64,000 nt of DNA from Silene latifolia (lineage: Eukaryota > Streptophyta > Magnoliopsida > Caryophyllales > Caryophyllaceae): positions 43,067,456 through 43,131,455 of the forward strand of contig NC_133529.1 in the NCBI RefSeq assembly GCF_048544455.1. Reading direction: 5' to 3'. Positions 24,866-39,000 of this stretch are shown here, one piece after another. The notes below the pieces were generated by a model. It was not told the DNA's origin, searched no databases, and saw nothing but the letters and a program-made list of their open reading frames with translations. Numbering within the stretch: the first letter of the stretch is position 1; every line of letters begins with the position of its first letter. Position numbers and translations under genes: made by a program.

Positions 24866-26274
24866 TGATGAATAAACCAAGAAAAGAGTGAAAATCTTCA
24901 ATTTCTAGTGTACCCAAATCGATTTAAAGATGAAAGGCTTTGCCTTTATGAATTCAAAAATCGACTCAAAGGTTGATGATTTTGTGCTTGGTTTTGATTT
25001 TTGTTGAAAGAGGAGTGATTAATTTGTTGTTAAAGGATGTTTCGATTTGATTTTGGTGAATGTTGTTGAGGAATCTTGTTTTTGTGATGGAGAGGATGAG
25101 GGTTTTGGAGTTATGGGGTTTTATGGGTAGTGTTTTGAATGAAGGAATGAGGAAATGAATGTGGGATGGGGTTTATAATAAACCCGAAAAATTTGAAATG
25201 CAGGGGGAAGACGGGCGGCTTTCCTTCGGGACGCCCGAATTCTGTCTGGATGGGCTTTAGGAATTCTCGCCTAAAGACGGGCGGATTGCAGCAAAGACGG
25301 ACGGATTTGAAAATGCGGGATGGGCGTCTTTCAGAGAAGACGGGCGGATTCCTTTCCAGGGATTTTTCTTTTTTTCCTCAGCCAAAAAGACGGGCGTCTT
25401 CTCTTTCAGGACGGGCGTCTTTATGAAGACAGGCGGATTCCATTGCAGGACGCTCGGATTCATTAACAGTCACAAAATTTCAAAAATTCAGCTCAAAAGG
25501 ACGGGCGTCTTCTGCCCAATATGCCCGGATTGCCTGAAGACGGGCGGATTCTCTTGAAACTGCTCGGATTCTACCCCTTTTACCCGGATTTAGTTCCATC
25601 CGTGTACCTTGCATATCCCTTGTCATTTTTTTCATTCTTCTTCAAAATCTCGTGTTTTTCATTGTGGGGGCACTACTAAGGCATGAATAGCCTAGGCAAT
25701 TGCTATCCCCACACTAAGCTAAAGCACTACACATCAATTGAAATTATTAGTCCCTCCCTCACTTCTCTCAAAAATGATAATTATCTTGATCAAGGCATAA
25801 AAATCCAAAAATGACAAAAATGCAAATTAAGAATTAAAATGCGAGTTAGGGAGTTAGAAATATTTACAAATGGTGGTTTAGGGAGGACTCCACCAAACTC
25901 TCATTCTTGATGAGATGTCAAGGGGGCATGTCCAAGGTGTTGTTGATGTTGCTCAACACCTTGAAAAAGTAATCAAAAGCTTGTTCATTGTCGTGATAAA
26001 GTTCTTCAATAGATTTTTGCCCTTGTTGTCGGTCTTGATCGATAGAATTACCAATGTAGGGATTGAAAATCCCTTCAAACTCATCGTCCCAAAGACCACA
26101 AACTTCATCTACTTGATCACTAAAGATCTCTTAAGTTGATAGAGACAACTCTCCCATTATCTTGTTTTGGCCAATGAGGCCATCTTCTTCATTGCTTGAC
26201 TTTGGTGAGCTTTGCAAGCTCTCTTTGTTACAATTCACTTGCTCTTTGAATGAAGCATCTTCAATTTTCTTCTT
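24866..26274 (-). other. Non-coding gap where pol would be expected; second GACGGGCG cluster
   Basis: There is no RT, RNase H or integrase motif in any frame. The part 25205-25590 holds about ten copies of GACGGGCGT/GACGGGCGG variants, the same family as in the LTR U3. The rest is AT-rich with GTGTGGGGATAG-like strings. Confidence 0.7.
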
Positions 26275-28716
26275 TCATTGGAGTTCCGACTTCTTCCTAT
26301 CATCCTTCCGGCTATAATGATCGATCATAAAACATGGTTCATGTAAACGGGGAGCTCTCATAGTTTTGTCAAGATTAAAAGTTATACTCTCATCTCCTAC
26401 TTCTAGAGTGATCTCTCCATATTTCACATCAATCACCGCACCAGCGGTGTGTAAGAAAGGTCTTTCTAGGATGATTGGAATGTTGAAATCTTCTTCCATG
26501 TCAACAATGACAAAGTCCACCGGGATGAAAAATTTCCCAATTCGTACGGGAACATCTTCCCATATCCCTAATGGTGTCTTCGTCGATCTATCGGCCATTT
26601 GGAGTGTGATATTGGTGCATTTAAGCTCTCCCATCCCCAACCTTTTACTCACCGAGTACGGCATAACACTCACACTAGCCCCTAGATCACATAAGGCTTT
26701 GTTGATCGTGGTGTCGCCAATGGTACACGGTATTGAGAAGCTTCCCGGATCCTTGAGTTTTGGAGGTGAACTCCCTTGAAGTATTGCACTACTCACCTTA
26801 GTGAAGGCGATAGTCTCAAGCTTCCGGATGGACTTCTTCTTTGTGAGGATGTCTTTCGTGTATTTCGCATAGGCCGTCACGTGATTGATTAATTCCGTGA
26901 AAGGAATTGAGACTTCCAAATTCTTCACAATTTCCATAAACTTTCCAAGTTGGTCATCAAATTTTGGCTTGGCTTGACGACTTGGAAAAGGAAGTCTAAT
27001 CACAATGGGCTCCTTCTCCTTGACCTTGTCTTCATTTTTCTTTGAAATTTCTTCTTTTGATGATTCTCCATCTTTGGAGTTTTGCACAATTTCTTCCTTG
27101 TCACTAGCTTCCACAACTTCATCCTCAACTTGCTTCTTCGGTGCTTCATACCTTGTACCACTTCTCAAGTGAATGGCACTAACCGTTTCATGTCTTGGGG
27201 GATTACTTTGAGGTGGTAATTGCCCCTTTTGTCTTTGTGAGCTTGAAGATGCTAGTTGAGTCAATTGTGTTTCCAACATTTTGGTGTGAGCAAGGATGTT
27301 GTTGATGGTGGTTTCCTTTGCTTGACTATCTTTTTGCATTTGAGTGAAAAATTCTTGTTGATTCTTTTGCATTTGAAGGACCGCTTTTTGAACATCAAAA
27401 CCTTGGTCATTTTGTTGATTGTATGGATTTTGATTTTGGTAACCTTGGTTTTGGTTGTAAAAGGATCTTTGATTTTGGTTTCTCATGGGAGGTGGGATGT
27501 ATGTTGTTTGAGGGTTTTGAACATTTTGGCTTTTGTATGAGAGATTTGGATGGAATTTGGTGTTTTCATTGTAATAGTTGGAATAAAGGGTACCACTCTT
27601 GTATGCTTGGAAAGCATTTACTTGTTCATTTGTTCCCCTACATTCACTTGAGTCATGTCCCAAAGTTCCACAATTCTCACATATCCCACTTGGGATTGAT
27701 GAAGATGCCGTCATGGCATTAACTTGATGCTTTGGTGATTTCGAGGCTTCTTCAAGTCTAGCCATAGCTTTTTCAAACTTCAAATTGATGGTATCAATGT
27801 GAGCACTAAGTTGAGCACCCAATTGAGTAACGGAGTCCACTTCATGTTTTCCTCCTCCATTAGCCTTGCGAGGTCTACTATATTGTGAGTTATGGACCGC
27901 CATTTATTCAATTTTGTTCCAAGTTTGATTGTCATCAACTTCGGTGAACATTCCATTTGATCCCATGTTGAGAATGTTCCTTGAATCTTCATATAGACCG
28001 TTCCAAAATTGTTGTACCAAGAACCACTCGCTAAGTCCATGGTGAGGACATGAGCGACAAATTCCTTTGAACCGCTCCCAAGCTTCATACAAAGATTCTT
28101 CATCCCTTTGCTTAAAACCCGTAATTTGAGCTCTTAGCATGTTAGTCTTTTCCGGTGGGTAGAATTTTTTGTAGAAAGTTAGAGCCAACTTCTTCCAAGA
28201 ATCAATTCCGAAAGTGGCCTTATCAAGGCCCTTCAACCATTGTTTCGCGGTGCCAATTAGAGAAAAAGGAAATAAGACCAATCGAATTTGGTCTTGAGTT
28301 ACACCGGTTTGAGAAATCGGATCACAATAGTCACAAAAGGTCTCCATATGAGAGTGAGGGTCTTCACTAGGCATCCCCCCAAATTGGCTCCTTTCGACTA
28401 ATTGGATAAATGCGGATTTAGCGATGAAATTTCCGGTCAAATGATGTGGTGTGGGAGTACCATTGGGTAGGTTCTCCTCGGTGGGTACGGAATGTGATGA
28501 AAACTTAGGCATTGTGGGTTGATTTTGTGTTGTATTTTGTGTTGGGTTCTCCTCACCTTCTCTTGCAAAAGGGTTGATGAACTCAATAGTTGGTTGAATA
28601 TCTACAACCTCTCTAATACCTCTCAAATTTCTCCTAGCAAATCTTCTATTGGTTGTCAAAGTTCTTTCAATTTCACGATCAAAAGGTAACAAATCACCTT
28701 GTGACCTTCTAGACAT
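26275..28716 (-). pseudogene. Athila-1 gag-protease polyprotein with one nonsense codon
   Basis: A single minus-strand frame of 814 codons starts MSRRSQGDLLPFDREIERTL. Gag core blocks are LFPFSLIGTAKQWLKGL and FYKKFYPPEKTNMLRAQITG. An in-frame TAA at 27904-27906 lies between WNKIE and MAVHNSQ. A zinc-knuckle-like CENCGTLGHDSSEC, the linker SAIHLRSGTRYE, and an aspartic protease with ALCDLGASVSVMPYSV (Asp in DLGA, usual for Athila) follow. It ends right after the protease without RT. Gag would package RNA and protease would mature it. Apart from the one stop the frame is clean. Confidence 0.88.
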
Positions 28717-28833
28717 GCAAAATATCAAACAACTCAAAAACAATTAGAACAAACCTTGAGGAGTTTTACTTCCTCAAGGCAAAGAAAGACACAACTAATA
28801 ACAATATAAGAAAATCTAAATCAAGATAACACC

Positions 28834-28852
28834 GTCCCCGGCAACGGCGCCA
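28834..28852 (-). other. Primer binding site of Athila-1 (tRNA-Asp type)
   Basis: Minus-strand TGGCGCCGTTGCCGGGGAC lies four bases inside the LTR end. The same sequence is found in the primer sites of Athila-2 (56923 downward) and, nearly, Athila-3 (63213). Confidence 0.85.
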
Positions 28853-28856
28853 TTTT

Positions 28857-30584
28857 TGGCCGGACTAAATCTTTTCGGTAACTTGTCGTTAGGAGAACCT
28901 AGACCAAAACACAATTTATAGCTTCACAAACAACTCTACAATTAGTAAAGAGGCAAGTAAAGGTCGGATTCCAAGGGACGGGAATTGGAATGAGATTTCT
29001 ATTGAGACTAGTGGTGTCTTAGGGGTGTCACAATTTGGGTTGATGTAGAAGGTCACTAAACTAAATAGCAATGAAAACAAATAAGCAAGATGAATTGAAA
29101 GGGTTGTAAACAATTGATAAAAATCCCTAGGGTGTCATGGGGTCATAGGGGATTCATGGGAATTGATCATACAAACATGTTCTCAAATTATAAGCAAGCA
29201 ATTATTGTTGTGATGGATTGAGTTTGGTTATATCTTAAAATCCTAGGAAAGTTTGGGTCCCGGAGCCGAATCGATTAGATTGTACAACACCTACAAGTCG
29301 ACTTAGTCTTCCCTACTCAACAACATGCATGGTCTAATGAGACTCGAGTCGGTTTATATCTTACAAGTCTCATTGAAAAGGTAGGTGATGGGTAAAAAAT
29401 GCAAGGATTCATAGGCTCGCATTTCATCAAACATAACATGTGCATGAGTTGAGATCAAAACAAGCAAGCAAATAAACCATGAAAGCATATTAATTTAAGC
29501 ATGAATCATTCCCCATGTTGGTTTCCCCTAATTACCCATTAACCCTAGCTATGGAACTACTCACTCATTATCATGTTGAACATGCTAGCAAGGTTGTCAA
29601 TCATACCAACAAAGTGAAACATGATGAACAAATGAAAGTAATTAGCAATAATTAAAAAGGGATTAAGAGAATTATACCTACTAATGATTCCAATAATAAA
29701 GCAAAGAATAATAGAAGTACTTGATGCTTGATTGAGAGGTTGTCAATCTCCCAATAATAACCCAAATAATCTTCAATTACCCAAAATAAAGGATGAACAA
29801 AAGAGAGATTAAGGAAATAAAACTTGTATTAAAACTTGATTAATTATTGATTACAAAACTAAAGAGAGATTTGATTGATATTAACTACTCTAAGAATTGA
29901 TAAGAAGAACATGCTCTTCCAATTAGACTAATGGGGTATTTATAGTGGAAATTAGGTGGATGCATTAGGGTTAACTAAGGGCTTAAATGACGATTAAATC
30001 CCTACTTAAGGAAACGCCGGTATTTTCTGAAGGATGGGCATCTTTCTTGAAGCTTGAAGAAACGAATTTGCGCTGTCTTGGAATCCGTGCGTCTTAGGCT
30101 CGGGACGGCCGGATTCGTGAGTCTCTGCCCGAGCGTCTTTGGGAGAAGACGGGCGTCTTCTGGTAGCTGCTGCCCGGGCGTCTTGTAAGGAAGACGCACG
30201 GATTGTGGTGCTGGGGACGGGCGTCTTCAGGACAATCCGCACGGATTGCTGCTCAGACTTGTTTCTTCTTCTTTTCTTCATAAAATCCTTGGGGATTTCC
30301 TTGGGGATGTAAGGATCTTTCCTCATCATTGCCTAACTACTATAATATGTACAAAGGCCTTCTAATCTTGTCTCTCCTTGATGCTTGGTCATTGGATTCA
30401 ATCAATTTAGTCTCATTTTGCCATGAAAATGCAAGGTTTGCACTCCTTTCCTACCAAGGACACAAAACCTCAAAGAATATGCAAAACAAAGAACTAAAGA
30501 CAATAAATGACCCAAATATGCACTAAAAAGCATGGGAACAAGGCTAATTCGGGGACTAAATATGCTCTAATTATGGTCACATCA
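28857..30584 (-). repeat. Athila-1 LTR (upstream copy in element orientation)
   Basis: 1728 bp, partner of 19486-21229, with TATA box at 29937-29945. Differences from its partner are few outside 30050-30260, where many small indels are concentrated. Confidence 0.93.
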
Positions 30585-30589
30585 CCACC

Positions 30590-31217
30590 ACAACGTACAA
30601 AGATGGGACCCCAAAGAAGGTTGGGAATATATATTGGGTTCGAATCTCCATCAATTATTAAATATTTAGAGCCGTCTATAGGAGATTTATTTACAACCCG
30701 TTTTGCTGATTGTCATTTTGATGAATAACTTTTCCCATCTTTAGGGGGAGAAAATAAACAACTGGTAAAAGAGATAAGTTGGAATGAATTGTCATTCTCT
30801 CATTTAGATCCTCGTACTAAAGAATATGAACTTGAAGTTCAAAGGATAATTCATTTACAACGGTTAGCAAACCAACTGCCAAATGCCTTCGCTGATCCAA
30901 AAGGAGTGATAAAATCTCATATACCAGCTGTAAATACTCTAGCTAAAATCAATGTCCCTGAAGGACTTTCAATTGCAAATGAGTCTAAAGCACGCATGAA
31001 GCGTGGTAGACCTATTGGCTCCAAAGATAAAAATCGTCGAAAACAAAAAGGAGCAAAAGTTGATAATGGCAATGTTGAGGATATGGTAGCTTTTGAAAAG
31101 CCCCTTGAAAAGCTTGGAGACATGACTGATAATATTAATATAGAAGAGATTCAGGTACCTGAAAATAAAGATTGTGAAGAGATCTCGATAAATTATGTCA
31201 TGTCTAGAAAAACATAG
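30590..31217 (+). pseudogene. Copia integrase C-terminus and linker to RT
   Basis: It resumes the integrase frame after Athila-1 (GPQRRLGIYIGFESPSIIKY, the conserved GKR/GYQ-like end). It then reads through an in-frame TAA at about 30726 into a basic linker (KRGRPIGSKDKNRRKQKG), and a TAG at about 31215. Confidence 0.8.
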
Positions 31218-32950
31218 AACCGAAATAAAGTTGACGTCGATGATGGTGTTTTTGCATTTAATGTAGCGCTTGATATCATGCATGAAAATGAGGATCATGA
31301 ACCAAAGTCTGTTCATGAGTGCAGACGTAGAATTGATTGGCCTAAATGGAAAGATGCTATTGAAGCAGAATTAAAATCACTGGCTAAACGAGAAGTATTT
31401 GGGCCAATAATTCGCACACCCAGTGGAGTAAAGCCAGTAGGCTACAAATGGGTGTTTGTGCGAAAAAGAAATGAAAAAGGCGAGATAGTCAGATATAAGG
31501 CTCGTTTAGTTGCACAAAGTTTTTCTCAAAGACCCGGTATTGATTATGAAGAGACATATTCTCCTGTAATGGATGCAACTACTTTTCGATATCTGATTAG
31601 TCTGGCTATGAGGGAAGGACTTGATTTACGTCTTATGGATGTTGTCACAGCTTATTTGTATGGCTCGCTTGATAATGAAATATTCATGAAACTCCCTGAA
31701 GGTCTTAAGCTTCCCGACACATTAAAATCAAGTCCAAGAGAGCAATATTAAATCAAGATAAACAAATCTTTGTATGGTTTGAAACAATCCGGGCGTATGT
31801 GGTATAACCGTCTTAGTGAATATTTGTTAAAAGAAGGTTATAAAAATGATCCTATTTGTCCGTGTCTATTCATAAAGAGGTCAAAATCCGGATTTGTGAT
31901 TATTGTTGTTTATGTTGATGATCTTAATATTGTTGGAACTTCTGAAGAAATTACAAAAGCCGTCGAATGTTTGAAGAAAGAATTTGAGATGAAAGATTTA
32001 GGAAAGACAAAATTTTGTCTTGGTCTGCAAATTGAACATCTTGATAATGGAATTTTGTTACATCAAGGGACCTATATTGATAAAGTGCTAAAACAGTTTA
32101 AAATGGATAAAGCACATCCGTTGAATACTCCTATGGTTGTAAGAACACTTGATGTGAAGAACGACCCGTTTTGACCTTGTGAAGCAAATGAGAAAGTCCT
32201 TGGTCCTGAAGTTTCATATTTAAGTGCAATTGGAGCTTTGATGTATCTTGTTAGTCATACATGAGCCGACATATCTTTTTCAGTAAATCTCTTAGCAAGA
32301 TATAGCTATTCTCCAACTCAAAGGCATTGGAATGGAGTCAAACATTTACTCCGTTATCTTCAAGGTACGTCTGATATGGTTTTATATTATTCTAATAAAT
32401 GCAAAACAGAGTTAGTTGGTTTTGTAGATACAGGTTATATTTCTGACCCAAATAATGGTCGCTCGCAAATTGGTTATGTGTTTACATGTGGTAATAATCC
32501 TATCTCATGGCGCTCTATGAAGAAAACTATAGCCGTCACTTCTTCAAATCATGCCGAGTTGTTAACAATTCATGAAGCTAGCCGAGAATGTGTATGGTTG
32601 AGATCAGCTATTCATCATATTGAAGGATCATGCGATCTATCTCTAAGAAATAATTCACCAACTATTTTACATGAAGATAATACTACGTGCATCGCTCAAC
32701 TCAAGGCAGGATTCATCAAGGGTGACATAACGAAGCACGTTTTGCCGAAATTCTTTTTTACTCTTGATCTTAAAAAAGATGGTATCATTAGTGTTCAACA
32801 AATCCGTTCTAGTGAAAATCTCGCAGATATTTTTACCAAGGCACTTCCGAGCAAGACATTTGAGAAGCTAATAAATCAACTTGGGCTACGTCGTCTCAAG
32901 GATGTCAAGCAAGGTTTTAATGAGGGGGGAGTAAATACGCGTTGCACTCT
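31218..32950 (+). pseudogene. Copia reverse transcriptase and RNase H remnant
   Basis: RT blocks are visible: KWVFVRKRNEKGEIVRYKAR, the DVVTAYLYGSLD active-site Asp, SLYGLKQSGRMWYNRL, and the catalytic YVDD in VVYVDDLNIVG. RNase H follows (FVDTGYISDPNNGRSQIGYV, SSNHAELLTIHEASRE, LHEDNTTCIAQ). In-frame stops occur at about 31749 (TAA), 32172 (TGA) and 32264 (TGA at a family Arg site). The tail (NQLGLRRLKDVKQGFNEGG) is followed by the polypurine tract region. Inactive. Confidence 0.9.
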
Positions 32951-33135
32951 TTTTCCCTTAGCCATGGTTTTGTCCCACTGGGTTTTCCAGGCAAGGTTTT
33001 TAATGAGGCAACACCTAGTGCGTATTACGGAGATTATTATACTCTTTTTCCTTTATTAGATTTTTGTCCCATAAGGTTTTTCTGGTAGAGGTTTTAACGA
33101 GGCATTTTCTCCGATGATGGACATCCAAGGGGGAG

Positions 33136-33445
33136 TGTTACGAAATATCTTTAGATATTATATGGATGTCCATATATTACCGTATCTTTAGGATATATTC
33201 TATTACCATATTATAGATATACTATTATACTATGTATACCGTTCATATGAATAAAGCTGAATACCTTTCTGCTCTCTATATTCTCCCATAACTCTCTATT
33301 ATTTATAACACGTTATCAGCACGAATCTCTAATCCTAGTTTATATTTTGTTCACCGAAACGGTAAGAACTTGGTAAGACCTCCTAGTTTAAATTTTATTC
33401 TCATAGAAACATACTGTTTGTTAAGAAGAAAAGAAAAAAAAAGAA
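33136..33445 (+). repeat. 3' LTR-like terminal repeat of the copia element
   Basis: It starts TGTTACGAAATATCT directly after AAGGGGGAG (polypurine tract). The match with 13633-13945 extends to the A-rich tract. Confidence 0.82.
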
Positions 33446-33449
33446 AAAA

Positions 33450-33945
33450 AAAAGTTAGAGGGGAAATTATTATTAAAAAGGGTTGAGAGAAGGAAATGGA
33501 GAGGATCCTAATCCGAAAAATAGAACCATGTGTGTTATTGTGTTTGTTAGGCTAAGATTTTAATTTTTTTTTTCAAAGTATACGGGTCTAAGGGTCGTGT
33601 CCGGGTTCCATAAATCATACCCAGACCCGAAATACTTATCTAAGACTCATACCCGACCTATACCCGCACGAGTCTCAAAAATCCAGATCCAGACCCGACC
33701 CATTAGGGTTTGGGTCGGATCTCCGTCCCGCTGACATCCCTAGTCATAAGTGTATAAGTGGTGGGTTTGGGTTTTTTTTGGAAGGTGTCTATTTATATAA
33801 TGGTAGAAAGACTTCTAAATAAGGGTTATTATGGACCAAGTATATAGGTTACTAAATAATTTTGTTCGGCCCATGACATCATGAATCATCAATGTTCATT
33901 ACAACATAATCGAACCCATTCTAAGATTAATAAGTCTATCTTAAA

Positions 33946-33949
<4 letters not shown>
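33450..33949. other. Intergenic stretch with ACCCGACCC-rich repeat
   Basis: The segment 33575-33745 is made of GGGTCGTGTCCGGG and CAGACCCGACCC-type motifs like those in LSM6 intron 1. The remainder is AT-rich without ORFs. Confidence 0.45.

Positions 33950-34043
<94 letters not shown>
33950..34043. repeat. (TA)n-(GATA)n compound microsatellite
   Basis: About 20 TA units followed by about 13 GATA units. Confidence 0.97.
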
Positions 34044-35285
<1,242 letters not shown>

Positions 35286-35289
35286 ACAT

Positions 35290-36065
35290 TTACATGAACA
35301 TTTTTGCTATAGTTTTACATTTACACTTTTTATTGTTATATTTTTTATGTGAGTTAGCATTCTGACAACATTTACACTTTTGTTGACATTTACACTTTTA
35401 AAGCCTCACATTTACACTTTGCATTCATCGCTCACGTTTACACTTTTCCTGTACTTTTAAATTTACACTTTTTTATTGTTATAGTCACCTTTGCATTTTT
35501 ATTGTTATATTTTTTATGTGATTTAGCATTCTGACAACATTTACACTTTTGTTGACATTTACACTTTTAAAGCATCACATTTTACTGCATTCCTGCTCAC
35601 ATTTACACTTTTGGTGTACTTTTACACTTTTGTTGACATTTATACTTTCAGACAATCACATTTACACTTCGTTTCTGCTACACATTTGGATGTTTACTCT
35701 TTTTGCTATAGTTTTACATTTACACTTTTTAATTGTTATAGTCACCTTTTAATTGTTAATATTATAGTTTTAATTTGAGTTAGCATTCTGAAAACATTTA
35801 CACTTTTGTTGACATTTACACTTATAAAGCATCACATTTACACCGCATTTTGCCGACATTTACACTTTTTCGACATTTACACTTTCGAACAACACATTTA
35901 CACTTCGTTTTTCACGACATTTACACTTACACTTTTGGATGTTTACTTTTACTATAGTTTTGACATTTACACTTTTGATGACATTTACACTTTCGAACAA
36001 CACATTTACACTTCATATCCGAGGACATTTACATTTACACTTACACTCTGTGCACATTTGCAGAC
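35290..36065 (+). repeat. CATTTACACTT motif block A (upstream of transposase)
   Basis: Roughly 30 copies of CATTTACACTT and close variants, spaced irregularly 10-40 bases apart, lie immediately upstream of the transposase ATG. Confidence 0.9.
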
Positions 36066-36078
36066 TTGGTAAAACAGA

Positions 36079-39000
36079 ATGGGGTTCAATCGACAGGTAA
36101 GTTTGTGTAGGGAGGTGGAGAAGAGGTTTACACCGTACATCGGCCGGGGAGTTTGGGGGGTTGAGGATGCGGTGACTTTTTATAAGATATACGCCATTGC
36201 TTGTGGGTTTGATGTACGTAGGTACACAACAAAAAAATGGCGTGGCGGTGAGATCAAGTCAAAGCTCGTCGTCTGCAATCGAGAAGGTTTCGCTCACAAG
36301 ACGCCCAGAAAAAATCAGGATGACGGACTGGATGGGGAGAAGTCACAGAGGATATTCAGGGTCACTAGAGTGGGGTGTAAAGCGAGGATACGACTATATA
36401 TGAAGAATGGTCTTTTATTAATTGACCGGTTCCACGAGGGTCACAATCACGAGCTTATCTCACTTAAGGACAGAGAGTTCCAGAAATTGTCGCGTAACAT
36501 AACAGATTATCACAAGATGATAATCGTTTCAAACTCAAGGGTTTGTAATACATAATCACTCTCTATACTAAATAAATAATTCCATTCATGTTATATTTAT
36601 ATGACGTATCTGTTAATGATTGATTGGCAGCTGAAGATAGGAGCAACAAAAAATACAGAATCTGCAAAGAACAAGTGAATGGATACGAAAACATTGGAGC
36701 AAGCTTAAATGATTTTAAAAACTTCCATAGGGATGTTAAATGTTTAATTCACGAATGGGATGGTCAGTTGTTTGTTGACCATTTCAAGGAAATGACTGAA
36801 ACAAGAATAGGTTTCTACTTTGACTATGACCTTGACGATGATGGCAGCCTACGTAGGGCCATATGGGCGGACGGTACCGCCCGAGATAATTACAAAATTT
36901 TTGGTGATGCGGTGTCATTCGACCCAACTTACTCTACCAATAAGTATTCTATGGTATTCACAGCATTCACAGGTGTTGACCACCATAAACGATCTGTGAC
37001 GTTCTGTGGGGCTCTAGTTGCAAGGGAAGATTATGAGTCGTTTAATTGGGTTTTCAGCCGGTTTTTACAAGCAATGGGGGGTAAGGAACCCGAGTACATA
37101 ATTACAGATCTGGACCCAGGTATTATCAAATCTGTCCCTCTTGTTTTCAAGACAGCGCGCCATCGGTTCTGTATGTGGCATATAATGAACAAAATGCCAA
37201 GTAAGTTTGGCGTCTCGAGAAGCAATTATAATGAGTTCATGTGTAAAATTAATGACATTATATGGGACGATGAGCTTGAGGCAGCAGAATTTGATGGTAT
37301 CTGGGAGCAAATAATTGAAGATCATAGTGTTGGCGTAAATGATTGGTTTGCAGATACATATGCTATAAGGGGACAGTGGGTGATGGCGCATTGCAGAGAC
37401 TTGAGGATGGCGTCGATTATAAGGACAACTCAAAGATCAGAGAGCGAAAATAGCTTTTTCAAGAGGTTTGAGCACAAGTCAGGAACATTGGTTGAGTTTT
37501 GGATGCGTTTTGAGAGTGCTATGGACCAACAAAGACATACACGTAGCGACTTGACAACATGGATAAGCACTCCCCAAAGCGTCAACACATCTGGCATTAG
37601 AGATTCATGCTGCAAAGGTGTACACCTATTCAGCTTTCCACAAATTCAAACAAGAAGCCATCTTCTCAATTGATACATGTAGAACAAGAGGTTTCACTGA
37701 GAGAGGCGAGCTAGAGGTAACTACTGTCAAAGATTCAACCAGAAAGAAGAATTTTGAAGTTGCGTACAGTCGAGGTAGTTTACACTTCCTATGACATTTA
37801 CACTTTCTGTTTTTATCTCATTTAAATTCCTATAACTTAACATTTACACTTCTAATAACTTAACATTTACACTTCCTATTAGTTTACATTTACACTTCCT
37901 ATTAGTTTGCATTTACACTTCTAATAACTTAACATTTACACTTTACAATTGATGACATTTACACTTTACATAATATGACATTTACACTTCCTATACCTTA
38001 ACATTTACACTTTTCCACTTATTGACATTTACACTACATTTCATGACATTTACACTTTACATCATATGACATTTACACATTTAAATCTCTATAACTTAAC
38101 ATTTACACTTCTAATACCTTAACATTTACACTTCCTATTAGTTTACATTTACACTTCTAATTACTTAGCATTTACACACTACATTTCATGACATTTACAC
38201 TTTACATCATATGACATTTACACATTCAAATCCCTTAAACTTAACATTTACACTTCTAATACCTTAACATTTACACTTCCTATTAGTTTACATTTACACT
38301 TCTAATTACTTAGCATTTACACTTTACAATTGATGACATTTACACTTTACATCATATGACATTTACACTTCCTATACCTTAACATTTACCCTTTTCCACT
38401 TATTGACATTTACACTACATTTCATGACATTTACACTTTACATCATATGACATTTACACATTTAAATCCCTATAACTTAACATTTACACTTCTAATACCT
38501 TAACATTTACACTTCCTATTAGTTTACATTTACACTTCTAATTACTTAGCATTTACACACTACATTTCATGACATTTACACTTTACATCATATGACATTT
38601 ATACATTCAAATCCCTTAAACTTAACATTTACACTTCTAATACCTTAACATTTACACTTCCTATTAGTTTACATTTACACTTCTAATTACTTAGCATTTA
38701 CACTTTACAATTGATGACATTTACACTTTACATCATATGACATTTACACTTCCTATATCTTAACATTTACACTTTTCCACTTATTGACATTTACACTACA
38801 TTTCATGACATTTACACTTTACATCATATGACATTTACACATTTAAATCCCCTATAACTTAACATTTACACTTCTAGTACCTTAACATTTACACTTCCTA
38901 TTAGTTTACATTTACACTTCTAATTACTTAGCATTTACACACCACATGTCATGACATTTACACTTTACATCATGACATTTACACATTCAAATCCCTATAA

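Larger units (their letters stand above)
19486..30584 (-). mobile_element. Athila-1: non-autonomous Athila-like LTR retrotransposon
   Basis: LTRs at 19486-21229 and 28857-30584 begin TGGCCGG and end CACATCA in window orientation. They are flanked by an exact 5-bp target duplication, CCACC (19481-19485 and 30585-30589), in the copia integrase gene. Reading the minus strand, the primer binding site TGGCGCCGTTGCCGGGGAC (28852 downward) follows the upstream LTR after 4 bases. It is the tRNA-Asp type used by Athila elements. Internal ORFs on the minus strand are gag-protease (28716-26275) and an Athila-type ORF (24865-23294). Reverse transcriptase, RNase H and integrase are absent, so it must have moved with enzymes supplied in trans. 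Confidence 0.92.
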
